Assembly (NCBI GenBank): GCA_964019155.1
Contig: OZ025239.1
Span: forward strand, 695,874 to 759,873
Length of the DNA stretch: 64,000 nt
Source: Osedax fenrisi
Taxonomy: Eukaryota; Annelida; Polychaeta; Sabellida; Siboglinidae
Direction: 5' to 3'
Shown here: in pieces, positions 13,301-26,791 of the stretch
Numbering within the stretch: position 1 is the stretch's first letter
Layout of the letters: every line of letters starts with the position of its first letter
The notes under the pieces: generated by a model
What the model was told of the DNA's origin: nothing
Seen by the model: only the letters and a program-made list of their open reading frames with translations
Database searches by the model: none
Position numbers and translations under genes: made by a program

Positions 13301-15708
13301 AGAACTCATTAGTAAGGTAGTGCCACCTATCTATTCGTTTAAACAAATACATAATCGTAGTATATGGTCGAAAGTATACATTTTGCTAACGATATGTTAT
13401 TGAAATAATTAAAAAATATTATTACTATCATTGTATTATTACTATGATTTTATTATTACTATGACTAACACTTGTTAACACTTGTTATATTTACTATATC
13501 ACATGACCATAACTAACTACAACATTTATTGAGCGTATCTCATCGATATCTCACTTTTGCTCAGTTGTCAGCGAAGATTGAAGGTGATCGTCGCGAAAGA
13601 GAAGAAATGGAACAAATCCGTCAGGATCTATACGAGGAGGAACAGGAAGAGAAGGAACGAATCAAAGAACAGGTTTACTTACGAGTTAATGCATAATAAA
13701 TATTATATTTATTAACATATACTATATTATAACATATTATATTTATTAACATATAATATATTATATCATATTATATTTATTAACATACAATATATTATAA
13801 CATATTATATTTATTAACATATAATATATTATAACATATTATGTTTATTAATATACACTATATTATAACATATTATATTTATTAACATATACTATATTAT
13901 AACATATTATATTTATTAACATATAATATATTATAACATATTATATTTATTAACATACAATATATTATAACATATTATATTTATTAACATATAATATATT
14001 ATAACATATTATGTTTATTAACATACACTATATTATAACATATTATATTTATTAACATATACTATATTATAACATATTATATTTATTAATATACACTATA
14101 TTATAACATATTATATTTATTAACATACAATATATTATAACATATTATATTTATTAACATACAATATATTATAACATATTATATTTATTAACATACACTA
14201 TATTATAACATATTATATTTATTAACATACACTATATTATAAACATACAATTCATTATAACATACAATACATTATAACATACACTATATGACACATACAA
14301 CACATAAACCCAACCCGCCCTGACACCCACTTTCTGACACGTTGACAGCAAAGGGTAGACAAGCGCCGCCATGACATGTACGAGTTGCAGAGAATGGAGC
14401 GCGAGCAGAAGGAGTTCAAGGCGATGAGGAAACGCGCCCAATACGAGGAGGAGCAACTCTTCAAACAGCAGGCTAGTAGAGACACCTATCTTCAGCTTTA
14501 GTTATTTGTTTATAAAATAAACATATAGCCTTTACATTTCCATCAAAGGAACTTCTAGCCTTTAATTATTATTCTAGCAATTTAATTATTGATTATATTT
14601 AAAAATTTTAGAAAATATGAAATAACGCAGTATTTTAATATATTTACGTTATCTTCTTTTGTCGGTCTATCCTTATTGTCATTGAATATTCACCATAGAT
14701 AATACCCGTAATGTAGTAGTAGTAGTAGAATCCTAATACAGCCCCACATCACAGATGCTGTGCAAGTTTGCCGAGGACGATCGCATAGAACAGATGAATG
14801 CTCAGAAGAGAAGGATGAAGCAACTGGAACACAAGAGAGCTGTGGAGAACCTGATGATGGAGAGAAGAGATACGTTTGCGAAGGATAGGGTTAGTGAGTC
14901 ACCACTAGTCGCAACTGTCATATCACATGGTTATAAAGTTTAATATCATTAATTGATGAAAAGTATATTAAATTATTACAAAGTAGTTAACTATTAATAA
15001 CTCAGAAATGATTATAAATACAATTTATTTTATATTCTATATTCTAAAGAATTTTTTAAATTAATTAAATTAAATTTGTGATAATATCACATGTTTAATG
15101 ATAATGTCCACTGCCCACATAAGTTCTACCCATGCTAGTGTTCTAGGTTTAGGTTCCTGTGTATAATAGGCTAATATGTTATTCGTAACTACTGAGAACG
15201 TACTTTAAGTCATTAACTTCACCTATATATGGCTGCCATTGCTTCATAAACATAGTTTGTAGTTATAAATGTTAACTCCCTAACACTGAGACACGAGTGC
15301 AGGCATTCACAATACACGCGTGTTTACAGGAGAGAGATCTCGAGGAAAGACGAAGGGAAGATGAGATCATTGCATTCCGTAAACGGGTCATCGAAGAAGA
15401 AAGACAAAGAATGCTGCGAGAACATGCACCCAACCTCTTGGGATATCTTCCCAAGGTCATTATTATCTCCTATACTCTTTTCAGCAATATACATATTCTA
15501 AATTAATTATTCACTCTTACAATTACTATATACGAGTGATATTTCAACTTACTATTCATTATAACTGAGCTACAACTATGTAGATATGACTAATAATCAA
15601 TACTTTCAGGGCGTTATACAAGATCGAAGTGACCTTGACAAGCTAGGCAATGATTTCAAGGACTACTACAAGCCTCGCCCTTCAAATCCATTCAACTGCG
15701 ACATATAA
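10375..15708 (+). CDS. MNS1: MNS1, meiosis-specific nuclear structural protein 1 (11 exons, first exon missing)
   Basis: Coiled-coil protein found inside the doublet microtubules of motile cilia and flagella. Exons: 10375-10578, 11045-11172, 11672-11774, 12023-12154, 12857-12954, 13100-13316, 13565-13672, 14349-14471, 14755-14889, 15330-15455, 15610-15708 (TAA stop). They join into 490 codons, almost wholly alpha-helical and rich in Glu, Arg, Lys and Gln; the human protein is about 495 residues. Diagnostic stretches: SVELRELEGKLRAGY, KLMIDEIVRKIYEEDQ, KFAEDDRIEQMNAQKRRMKQ, and near the C-terminus EHAPNLLGYLPKG. The chain begins at an acceptor, so roughly 20 residues and the start codon lie upstream, unseen. 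The intron after 14471 has a GC donor (CAG/GCTAGT). Exons are GC-richer than the introns. Head-to-head with MED23, tail-to-tail with VPS72. Confidence 0.96.
11329..11398 (+). repeat. tRNA-like head of a SINE, or decayed tRNA
   Basis: About 70 bp in MNS1 intron 2: TTGGCTGAGGCATC resembles a pol III A box and GTTCAAACCCC a B box, at suitable spacing, in a GC-richer island. A clean cloverleaf cannot be drawn (the T stem is weak), so a SINE head is more likely than a working tRNA. Confidence 0.42.
12960..13090. repeat. 22- to 25-bp quasi-repeat filling a short MNS1 intron
   Basis: Units like cataactaatacatacccacag fill most of the 145-bp intron between 12954 and 13100, decaying towards the acceptor (cataaccgtagtataac...). 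Confidence 0.7.
13700..14245. repeat. 34-bp AT-rich minisatellite, about 16 units
   Basis: Consensus aacatattatatttattaacatatactatattat with a few variant positions. Begins about 30 bases after the MNS1 donor at 13673. Confidence 0.92.
14472..14754 (+). other. GC-AG intron of MNS1
   Basis: The exon ends ...TTCAAACAGCAG and the intron starts GCTAGT; the next exon opens at 14755 (ATGCTGTGC) in phase 0 and continues the family sequence. No GT nearby would keep the frame. Confidence 0.75.
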
Positions 15709-15907
15709 TCAAACTAGGCGATGCAGGCGTATTATCTTATGATTTAAGACATTATTTTAATTTTATAATTACTATTTTATTAAAATAATTCAGATTACGA
15801 GACTATTAAACGTGACATTTTAAACTACATAATTTTTAACCATACAAAAATAATAATAACATTTATAGAATTTTATTAAATAAAAATATATTAAAACAAC
15901 TCTTTAT

Positions 15908-18900
15908 TCATTCGATAACAATGTTATCTGTGTTCAGGGGTTCGTTGCGCAGATTAGTGGCACGTTTACCATTGTACTTCTCGTAAATAAGTCTGATAAT
16001 CTTGAAGGCTCCAACACTCGAGTAGGGGGTGTTCGTTAGAGGATCTATGTACCTGATTAGAGATGATGTATAAGTGTACATGTAAAATAATAACTATTAA
16101 TAAGGGAAATAATTGATAATTATCGATTATAATCGACCCCTCATTCAAAAGTATGAGGGGTTCTTTCAATTAATAAGTATATATAATACATAGTATTAGT
16201 GATCGATATAATCTAAATAGTTGAAAGTTTTCAAAAAGGTAAAATATTGAAAAATTGGTATAAGTTGTATAACAATTTTAGTTCTATAGAAGTTAATATA
16301 TTTCAAGAAGGATGAAATATGTCCTCATAATATTGATAAGAAGTTAGGAAATAATAACAATTAATAACAATAATTAATTATTAAAATAAATGAAATACAT
16401 ATATTTGTATTATATTTAAAAATAATTATTTACTAAGAGTGAAATTTACTAATATTTCAAATAGTATAAATTACAAAATTCAAGAGATATTCAAAAGCCG
16501 TTCAAATTCCCGACTCGAAATTAACACTAAATATCAGATTTAATCACTAATATATATTACTTGTAGATATTAAAGGAAAAAGTTCTACTTGTATAAATAT
16601 ATTATCAATATAGTATAATATATTTACTCTCGTATTTGTTTAATTAAATAGAAATAATACTATATTTTTTTTTTAAATTAAATACAAACTCTAAACATAT
16701 ATTTAAATTGACAATAGAATCACAAGAATAGAATAGTAGATAGAGATAAAAGCTAAATATTTAGCTACTTCCTAACAATAGTGTACATATCATTATTTAT
16801 AGAATACACATTTCATATGAACAATGCATATTTAGGGGGGAGGCTCATAAAAACAATGCTATTTAGCTCTATCTAAAAACGTTCAGATTAATAACTAATA
16901 GAGAATTAAATAATTTTTCTTTTATTCAACATATAGTCTTTATATAAATATAATTAATTTAAAATTGTGTACAATAATAGTAAATTATTTAAATATATTT
17001 TTTGTTCTCATTAAAATGCAAGTTTATCATCATTTATTTAATTAATATAAAATATAATAAATCCTACAGGATTCCTATAGATGTATATGTTATATATTTA
17101 CAGTAAATATGTCAGATAAAATAATAAAAAACAAATAAATAGTAGACATTTACATGTGGTGAGTGAAAAAGTAAAAGAAGAAAATTTCATTCAAAGTTTT
17201 ATTTATACAATTAAAATAAATATAATACATACAATTTCCTATCAATTTCGAATATTATTATATCTATTACGCTCATAAAACACTTTATATTGATATAAAT
17301 ACTCACAAATAATTTGAGAAATGTTAACAAATTTATAAAAATGGAAAATATATTTTACAAATTATTGTTAAAATAAAAATATGAAACTAGAGCCTTCTCC
17401 CTTTGCATGCGTATAGCATTATAGTACTACATGTCGCACAGTTCCTAGCGCTTGTATTTTGTTTGCATGTTTTTAATAAATGAAAATGTGGATATAAATA
17501 TTGCTTTTTTACTGCCGAGCAAGCTCGACCTGGTAAGGTAAGGTATATAAATATAAAAACTGTTCTATTACAAGTTATAATTTGTTGATTTAGTATATAA
17601 CGTAGTTTATTAATCTGAAAAACAAATTTGTAATTGATTAATTATTCAAAATATTATAATCAATTAAATAATAACAATTATAATTAATTCTTTAAAATAA
17701 AATAAAGTAATATTTCGTATATGAATTTAGTCTTATAAAGTGGTAACAATATGTAAACCAACAATAAACTGAAGAAATTATATAAACTGAGTCATTATTG
17801 AATAATTTACAAGTAATAGCGCACAAATAATATAAGATATTTTTTCTATTATTAGATTTTTAAATTTAAAATAAAAAGTAATATATATGTGCACTTTTTA
17901 TAATATACTTATATATATATTTATAAAGTTAGTATAGTAATAATATTACTTAATAATAATCTACAAGAAATATTATATTATATCAATTAATATTCAATAA
18001 GTATTAAAATAAATGAAGTATTACAAATTAATTACTTATATTTTATTAATAATGAAAAATATCAATAAAGTGCATTTATCTACGAAAATAAAATATAATT
18101 CTATTAAATTATTACAAAAATATAATATATTGTACGTTAATTGTAGAAATTCGTAAGTATGATATTATAAGTTATGTATTTTGAGCAACATTTTGGGCTC
18201 ATGGGGGGAGTAGGGGGCTCATGGAGGGGTGGGGCTCACTAACTTTGCTGGTTTGCCGGTCACTCCACATAGAAGTTGTTTCGTTGGTCTAAGAGCTGGA
18301 GTCTTAGGGAATAACTTGTCTAGAGTCTTCTCATCGGAGAAAGTCACGAATGTTCTCTCACAAAACTCAATAGGTTTGTGAATAGAACTTAGGGGTCCTT
18401 CCCTGGTGGTGGGGGTGATGGTGATGGTTGTAGTAATAGTAGGGGTGATGGTAGTTGTAGTGATAGTAGTAGTGATGGTAGTGGTTGTAAAGTTTAGAGT
18501 AACACAACTTTACTCGACTCGTTTTACTCTAAACTCAAATATTATATATATATTAATCATATGATAAATACAGTATTTACTAATCACTGTTACTAATCAA
18601 AAACCAAACAAAATCAGTTTTAAATCGATTTTGATTTGTGAGTGTTAAGTAGGGTGGAGTTTAGAGTAAACATACAACCCCACTCAGTAGAAGGTGGAGT
18701 AGAGTCTAAAGTAAAGATACAACCCCACTCAGTAGAAAGTGTGGTAGAGTTTAGAGTAAACATACAACCCCACTCAGTAGAAGGTGTGGTAGAGTTTAGA
18801 GTAAACATACAACCCCACTCAGTAGAAGGTGGAGTAGAGTCTAAAGTAAACATACAACCCCACTCAGTAGAAGGTGGAGTAGAGTCTAAAGTAAAGATAC

Positions 18901-20122
18901 AACCCCACTCAGTAGAAAGTGTGGTAGAGTTTAGAGTAAACATACAACCCCACTCAGTAGAAGGTGTGGTAGAGTTTAGAGTAAACATACAACCCCACTC
19001 AGTAGAAGGTGTGGTAGAGTTTAGAGTAAACATACAACCCCACTCAGTAGAAGGTGGAGTAGAGTCTAAAGTAAACATACAACCCCACTCAATAGAAAGT
19101 GTGGTAGAGTTTAGAGTAAAGATACAACCCCACTCAGTAGAAAGTGGAGTAGAGTTTAGAATAAAGATACAAGCCCACTCTGCCACTTTTCCATGTCACA
19201 ATTAGTGTCACACTAACAGAGGAGAAGTGGTGTCACACACTAAGAGAGGACAGTTGGTGTCACACTAACAGAGGGCAGTTGGTGTCGACATCGATATCGC
19301 CGTCTCCATCGTACAACACGGGCATCTTCATCGAGTGTGTCCTTACGTAAGACAGCCTCTTCATCTCACGGATCACTTTACTTCGCTTCTTCTCCAGCTC
19401 TTGACGCCGGTACATCTCTAGGGGGTGGCAGAGGGGCGGGGCGGGGTAATGTGGGAGACAAGTATTTAGCAATGCTGCATTTAGATGATATCTTAATGGT
19501 GAGTTAAAATATGATTAATATTTTTATTTAACAAAAAAATGTTATTACATATTTTTTATATTTAATATCTTATTTATAAATTTGTAAAATTTCTGTTATT
19601 ATTGTTGAGTATTTATATCAAAATGAAGTGATTTTATAAGTGTAATCGATATCATAATTATTTAAAATTGACAGGATTTTTTTGTAAATAATTGTCACAT
19701 TTAATTGTATATTTCGATATCGTATACAAATGTTTTACTAAACAAATTTATATTTTTACATTAAGCATAAATTGTAGATATATTCCATATTATTAATAAA
19801 CAAATCACGTATGTATATAATACGATATCATTGGTTGAAAAGAGACGCTTCCAAACAGAAAATTTAGAAATTTTCTTTCTATAATTAGCTCTGTCTATCT
19901 TATATTATTCATTATTTATTTTTTATAATACTTTATAACTATTATTAAACTATTACTATAAAAATAAATTTACATTTTTCTATTTTATAACTTCTATACA
20001 TATATTTATATATCTCATTATAATATATATTTTACTACTACTCTATATCAGTATTATTATTATTGTTTCAGTGTTGTTTATATACCATTATATTTTACTT
20101 GTCATTTATATATATAAATGTA

Positions 20123-20176
<54 letters not shown>

Positions 20177-21148
20177 ATAATTTGTGATTATTTAAAAAAA
20201 AAACTTTAAATGTCATTTTCTCAAGTTTCTACTTTTTCACTTTAAGTAACCACAAGTATTCCTACTACTTTTTTATTTTTATTATTTTTATCTGAAATTT
20301 TAAAGGTAAATGTATACATCTATATAAATCCTGTTCGAAAGAAAATTGTTCTCACGAAATTTTAGAGATTATATTTAAAAAATTCAATATTGTATTAATT
20401 ATATTTTTATCAGTCAACATTTTTTCTAAATCTCATTTCAAATGCATTTAAATAATGTTCTCTAATATCGTATTACAAAATATGAAAGCAGCAGTGAAAT
20501 ATAAGTATGGCAGTGAAATATAAGTATATTAGGAAAATATTATTTTTTTTAAATTACGAAATATAATCATTGTGATTATTAATAACCCAAGCCAACGATT
20601 CATCGACTACTCATAGAGGTCACAGGTCAAGGTCACTAACCTAGGGAATGTAAGTTCATTCTCTCGGTGTCCTCAGACTCTTTAAGGATTTCCCTCTGAA
20701 TAAACTCTCGAGCCTCCTGCAAGGTCACCTTGTCTGGGAGCACGTACTTCATCTTACTCTTGCGTACCTGTTGTGTAAAGTAACGTATAACGATGATGTC
20801 ATCCTACTATATCCTACTATCTCCTATTATCTCACTCATTCTGAAACCAATATAATCTAATTATAGAATATATTATGTTGATTGTATTTATTATTTGTAT
20901 ACGCTTTACATTAAGTGTGAATGAAATTAAGTATAAGTAGTAATGAGTACATTTGTACCTGTATTAGTATAGTAGATAAGTATATATTATGTTTAGTTAT
21001 CGTTGTAGAAGATTACGTTTTAGCTATCGGTGATTATTACGGTACAAACATGAACTTTCTTATTTTTGATTTTCTTCTCGTTATCCAATGTTTTAACGAT
21101 TGTTGAATTCCTCATGCATCTAGAATCTCTTTCTGTGGATAATGTGTA

Positions 21149-21189
<41 letters not shown>

Positions 21190-23222
21190 GGTTTTAATTA
21201 TATACACACAAATATGTACATTAACCGTTATATAATAAATACAAAATCATATTTGACATTGAGACGACAACATTTAAACTTTTGACTTTTGACTTTTAAA
21301 TTAAATAAATTTATAAATTTAAAATTTAAACTAAATTAGCATTTAAATATTGAAAATAATTTAACAGAAATAAGAATACTATTTATAATATTATTTTACT
21401 ATAAAATTAGTAAATTATTGATAAACTAATATCTATAACTGATTGTGATGTGACCTCCTCTCTAGTATATGCAAGAGGAACACATGCAAGAGGATGGTGT
21501 GGAACACATGCAAGAGGATGGTGTGGAACACATGCAAGAGGATGGTGTGGAACACATGCAAGAGGATGGTGTGGAACACATGCAAGAGGATGGTGTGGAA
21601 CACATGCAAGAGGATGGTGTGGAACACATGCAAGAGGATGGTGTGGAACACATGCAAGAGGATGGTATGGAACCTAATCCTAATGCCATACCTCCAGGTG
21701 ATCATTGTGTGCACTACGAATTAAGCTCTGTCTGATAACTCAACAGTGATATATTACTACTACAGTAGAACTTGGTAAAGTGAAGTTTTGCTAAATATAA
21801 AACAGATACCTTTAGAAAATTAGTAAGAATATGAAAAATACTTATTTACATTTTTCACTAAATTCTCTACCTGAAATATTAATTTTTTAAAAAACAAAGA
21901 CAATTTTACAAAATATATATGTACATATTAAATAGTTTTACGAGTATTTTTTAGAAATACTTCCAATAGAATAACCAGTATCCACAAGTATCCACAAGTA
22001 TTAAACAATCTATTATAGCGTGCAGCGCAATAATGCATATATCTATATTGAAATCATAATGAGACGCTAATAATTAACTATAATCACATATTCGTGGAGC
22101 TAACTTATAGCTGCATCTTTCCTATATTGTACTTTGAGAGCTTCCCTTTTCTGCTGTCGCTTCTTCGCCTCTTCTGATATTTCTTCTTTTGTTTTATAAT
22201 TCCTCACAGGTTCCTATTGATGAGCTCTATATTAAGAACTTATCCTTATATTGTATGACCTATTACTACTAATAATACTAAAACATTACTAAAACCTAAC
22301 AGGTGATTTATAAAAATACGACTCACGATTATGAAAATAATAGTTTTCATTTTAGATAAATTATTATTAAATTATATACAATTGACAGATATTGCGAATA
22401 TTTTAAAGTTTCCAAATACAATTATAATATACTGTTCCAGCATAATATATTATGCATACATATATATCATGCATAATTATTATTGATGACTATAAGTAGT
22501 ATAATGAAATAGAAGTACACATTGTGCTGTACGCTATTCAATACTGATAGCCTCTAATACGATATCACACGTATTTGACCTTGTAACCCTTAGAGGTCAA
22601 TGGTTTCTTGCGTCTCCTCGTGTCCTCATCGTTATCACTCTTCATATCATCATTCTCCTCGATACTGAAGTCAGAGTCGACGACATCTTCTGCTTCGTCT
22701 ACCTGAGTGTAGTCGTTATCCTCTTGTTCCTGTCATAGCATGGCATGGGGTCATGTTATGAGAGGTCGTGTCGCATGGCTGCATTTCAAGGTCGTGTTAT
22801 AAGGTTGTATTAGAAGGTCGTGTTATAAATGTGTATTCTAAATTTAGATAACTTTTCTAGATTGATGTATGAGTCCATATTAAAAATATAATAATATATT
22901 TTGTGTATAACATTACAGTATTATTACAATTCATAAATTATTTGTTATGAATATACATACTTATACATATGAACATACTATATTGTGACTCCAAGTATAA
23001 TAATACTAATCATTATAATGCTAATAATAATATAATATTAGTAATGCTAATGCTAATGCTACGAATATCTAATAACAATGAGATGCTGTAGTACGGTATA
23101 ACCTCATCAAAGCCGCCATAGGTGTTCTTGTAGAAGTCATCCTTATCATCCTCCTCATCCTCTAGCAGCTTGCCCATCCTGTTGCCGGCATTCGACCTTC
23201 GTTCTCTAGTTGCCGCCAGCAT
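15908..23222 (-). CDS. VPS72: VPS72/YL1, H2A.Z chaperone subunit of SRCAP/TIP60-type complexes (7 exons)
   Basis: Nuclear chaperone that delivers histone H2A.Z-H2B for exchange into nucleosomes. Exons in order: 23222-23103, 22729-22580, 22213-22133, 20767-20641, 19417-19270, 18402-18244, 16052-15908; joined length 309 residues (human about 364). The N-terminus RRSNAGNRMGKLLEDEEDD...YGGFDE and the acidic exon 2 (EDVVDSDFSIEEND) match the H2A.Z-binding region. KGYK joins EPVRNYK across exons 2-3. The C-terminal YL1 domain is clear: CERTFVTFSDEKTLDKLFP, then YIDPLTNTPYSSVGAFKIIR in the last exon. ATG at 23222 chosen because the length to the conserved block equals the family's. The middle is about 35 residues shorter than human, so an exon between 22133 and 20767 may be missed. 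Introns contain three tandem arrays. Confidence 0.94.
18640..19180. repeat. 45-bp minisatellite, about 12 units, in a VPS72 intron
   Basis: Consensus GTAGAGTTTAGAGTAAACATACAACCCCACTCAGTAGAAGGTGTG (quoted as the unit only in part here: key blocks gagtttagagtaaacata and caaccccactcagtagaa). It alternates between GTGGTAGAGTTTAGA and GGAGTAGAGTCTAAA subtypes. Open on both strands because 45 is a multiple of three; not a gene. Confidence 0.92.
19198..19292 (-). repeat. Triplicated exon-end plus donor block of VPS72
   Basis: On the transcribed strand, CACCAACTGCCCTCT/GTTAGTGTGA (real junction at 19270/19269) is followed by CACCAACTGTCCTCTCTTAG and CACCACTTCTCCTCTGTTAG. These are about 28-bp direct copies of the junction; one keeps a GTTAGT donor. 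Confidence 0.75.
21465..21672. repeat. 24-bp minisatellite, 8 units, in a VPS72 intron
   Basis: Unit cacatgcaagaggatggtgtggaa, nearly perfect. Open in several frames since the unit is a multiple of three. Confidence 0.93.
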
Positions 23223-23839
23223 CGTGGTGAACTTGGCAGTAGCACCCTAATGTTCCGCAGTTGAGCTGTAGTATTATTAGTATACAATCATCATATAGGT
23301 AGTAACCTCTCACTAACTCAGAATACACACTTATATATGAATATGAATATGAATATGAATATAAAATAGAAACTAGTAAATAACTATACAAACTATTAAA
23401 TAAATATAAAGTATTATATGATTATATTATTAATAATAGTAATAGTATTATAGTATACAAAACATTGTGCATATTAATGATATATTAAAGTTTAATAATA
23501 TATAATAAATGCAATAATATAATATTGTATTCGCATATTTATATTCTACTTTATTTATGCATGTTTTGATGCATGCATTCAAACGAAACTTAATTATTAA
23601 TAAATACGCTATCCACACAATGATATGTAACATATTTTATTTATTATTTAATTAATTTACACACATTATGTGAGTTAAGACCACGCTAAAATGTCAAAAA
23701 CAATTAGACCTCATTTGAAATCATAACAAAAAGATAACACTAAGATATAGGGCACCTGAATCAGGTGTTTTGATAAACACCTATAATGTTTATCTATTAG
23801 AAATAAATATAATTATTATATATATTCAAATAGTATAAG

Positions 23840-23871
<32 letters not shown>

Positions 23872-25335
23872 AATTGATTATAAACAAATCTATATATTTA
23901 TATACAGCACATGCTATTACTACAGTTTTGTAATTAAATCACAAAATATGCTTATATCTGTCACTTTGTTATACAAATGTACATAGATAATGATAACTGA
24001 GTAGTGTGGCAGTCGTTGTTGACTCATCAATGATGACTAAACTAAATAACAGATGACTCAGAGATAATGTACGCAAACATATGCAATAAATAAAAGTATA
24101 CTTATTATAATAATTTGAATATTAATTCATATAATATATAATATTCCTTCCGAACATATTTATTTGAACTGGGGTTTACGATCGAAAGTTTGTTTGCATT
24201 TTAGTTCAGTCTAAAAGATTCTATACGATGTGCGCAACTATTGATCAAGGACAGGACGTCGTCTGCTAATGATTATTTAGTGACACTTTTATGTTACGCT
24301 CGAGTGATTTTATCGAGTACACGAGTACAAATTTATATTTGATACAAGATTAATGCAACAACTCGCTTTTAAATCAATGATTTAAATATGATTGTTTTAA
24401 TTCATAATATAATTTAATACACATTATATTATTTTAATGTCGACATAAATAATATATAAAACAATGTTCAATTCAAACTTAATTTATAAATAAATTAGTA
24501 TTATTGATAAAATATTTATATAGAAATACAATTCTAATTAATAAAAATATAAATTCATTATTATTTGACAGATAAATAAATATCCTTGATATCTTAGATT
24601 GAAAGTACATAGGTGAGTATGAGAAGTAAACATTACACAGAACGGAGGACATCCTGTGGTTGTAGTGATACAGTTATATCGCAATCATATAATAAATATA
24701 CATATCATACTGATAATTATAATTAGATATTTGTTTTATTTAAAAAATTATTGTTATAATAATTATAAGTTTAAGAATTTTTATATTCATAATTATACGT
24801 TTAAAATTAAACCTATTGTAATTGATAATTAAATGATTATTATGTTTCCGCCTTAGTAATTACGGCTATTGGAAATACAGCAAATTTCACATCTTATATT
24901 CTAGTTAACCATGCTTAAATAATCAATAGGCTAATGATACATCTATTGCCTATAAGTATAATGTAATATCTATTGCCTATAAGTATAATGTAATATCTAT
25001 TGTATATATTTACTATAATATGACATACTCTCCTTTAGAATACGTATTACTTAGAAAGATAAATAATATTTAAAATATTGATATATTTGAACACTGATAG
25101 GTTATGTTGTTGTTATGAACTAGTTAGGTATACATATATCTACCTATAATTAACTATACTATTATAATAATAGTAAATATTATAGTATAATTATTATAAT
25201 AATATAATAATAGTAAATATTATAGTATAATTATTATAATAATATAATAATAGTACATTTTCATATATTTTTGTATAATGGATACGATCAAAAAGGACGA
25301 GTTGAGGGTTAAAGGTTACATTTGAAATACGAGTT

Positions 25336-25367
<32 letters not shown>

Positions 25368-25646
25368 TTTGTATAGATATATTGGTTTAGTTGTGTACTT
25401 CTTTGTTTTTTTTAGCTTCATTACATCTCAATTAATAATAATACCATATTTAATAATATACAAATTTGTATTTATATCTATTTATATATATTCCAATGTA
25501 ATTTAGTAATAATAGCGTATTTAATAATATACAAGTATCTTTCTCGCATTATGTTATCGTGTGCGCTCGAGCATGTCATCTCCCGCAAAGCGTATTATAA
25601 ATTTGACCCTGTCATTAGTAATCAAAATAGTCGGAGGTCATATTAT

Positions 25647-26051
25647 AGGGGAATACGACGGTAGGCAAAAATTAAATAACTATAAATAGCAAAGTTTGCG
25701 CATGCCGTGCGTTACGTGAATTCATTAAACAATCTAGTGCCCACGAAAATAAAATCTAAATGAGAAACATATATATATATATATATAGAGAATAATGACC
25801 TTATACAAATATACGTATACACTATTCGTATTAATTAATTCATATTTTCGGATTGATATTTTTGGGTTGTTTGATTTATTTGGTTTAGTTTTATTATTCT
25901 GTTTTTTTTTAGCTGCATTATAATAATGATTATTATAATGAATATATCCCGAAGTGAGACTATAAAAAGTTATTAGTAACTACAAATAATGTATTTGTGA
26001 ACTTTGTTATTTATAGTTATTTAATTTGTGCCTACCGTCCGTACCATCCAT
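25647..26051. mobile_element. TIR element family A, copy 2
   Basis: Left GGGGAATACGACGGTAGGCAAAAATT...aactataaatagcaaagtt and right aactttgttatttatagtt...gtgcctaccgtccgtacc form about 45-bp inverted ends. The interior carries the family core (gggttgtttgatttatttgg and agctgcattata). About 400 bp, non-coding. Confidence 0.78.
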
Positions 26052-26280
26052 ATTATATATAGTTCACCCAGAATATATTCTTTATTTGACTAAAATTATA
26101 AATATGATAAATATAATATCATATTAAATATGATAGTTATTATCATAGTAACATTTTAAAATAAAATTTACTTTTTAATCACACTTTAATTATTAAATTA
26201 ATATGATATTAAATATCACATTCACTTAATATTTTCAATTAACATAAATAATTAGTAATTAAATTACTTATAAATCGTGA

Positions 26281-26514
26281 ATCTCGAAACAGGCTACCGA
26301 TTGTTATTATAATAATGTCAGAGTTCAATTTTTATTTTGGGGGTTGTGTGATATCTTTTGTTTTATTTTGCTATTTTTTTTAGCTGCATTATATCCCCAA
26401 GTGAGCCTATAAAATATATTATAATGCGTATAATGTGCAGTAGTGAATATATAAATACCGCCCACCTTGAACTCTGACATTAATATAATAACAATTGGCG
26501 GCCTGCTTCGAGAT
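26281..26514. mobile_element. 234-bp TIR element family B sharing the family A core
   Basis: Starts ATCTCGAAACAGGCTACCG and ends CGGCCTGCTTCGAGAT; inverted ends of about 46 bp extend to AATGTCAGAGTTCAA. The core between them (tttttttagctgcattatatccccaagtgagcctataaaa) is the same as in family A, although the terminal repeats are unrelated. Confidence 0.75.
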
Positions 26515-26791
26515 AATTCTCATAAATTATTTGTTATTTACAAATATTATTTGAAATATATTCACTTTCAAATATATTATATATTATTCAGCTTAATTAG
26601 TATAACAATAATAATTACATTTAATTAAATATTGTACTTTATACCTGATTGTGAGAATAATATAGAACGCTAATTTATAAATGTCCAATATGCGAGATAG
26701 TATAAATCCTTGGGTATAAATATTGGGCATAAATAATACAATTGTAAATCACAATGATTATAAATATACTACTATAAATAGGTATCAAAGA

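Noticed and set aside
16136..16160. Hairpin cccctcat...atgagggg like a bacterial terminator
   Set aside because: The sequence is an animal genome, and the hairpin lies in a VPS72 intron; no functional reason to call it.
18620..19205. 187- and 188-codon frames on both strands
   Set aside because: A 45-bp intronic minisatellite of VPS72; opposite-strand openness is expected from the unit length.
21433..21735. Five overlapping frames with HMQEDGVE-type repeats
   Set aside because: A 24-bp intronic minisatellite; no splice-compatible flanks in the VPS72 frame.
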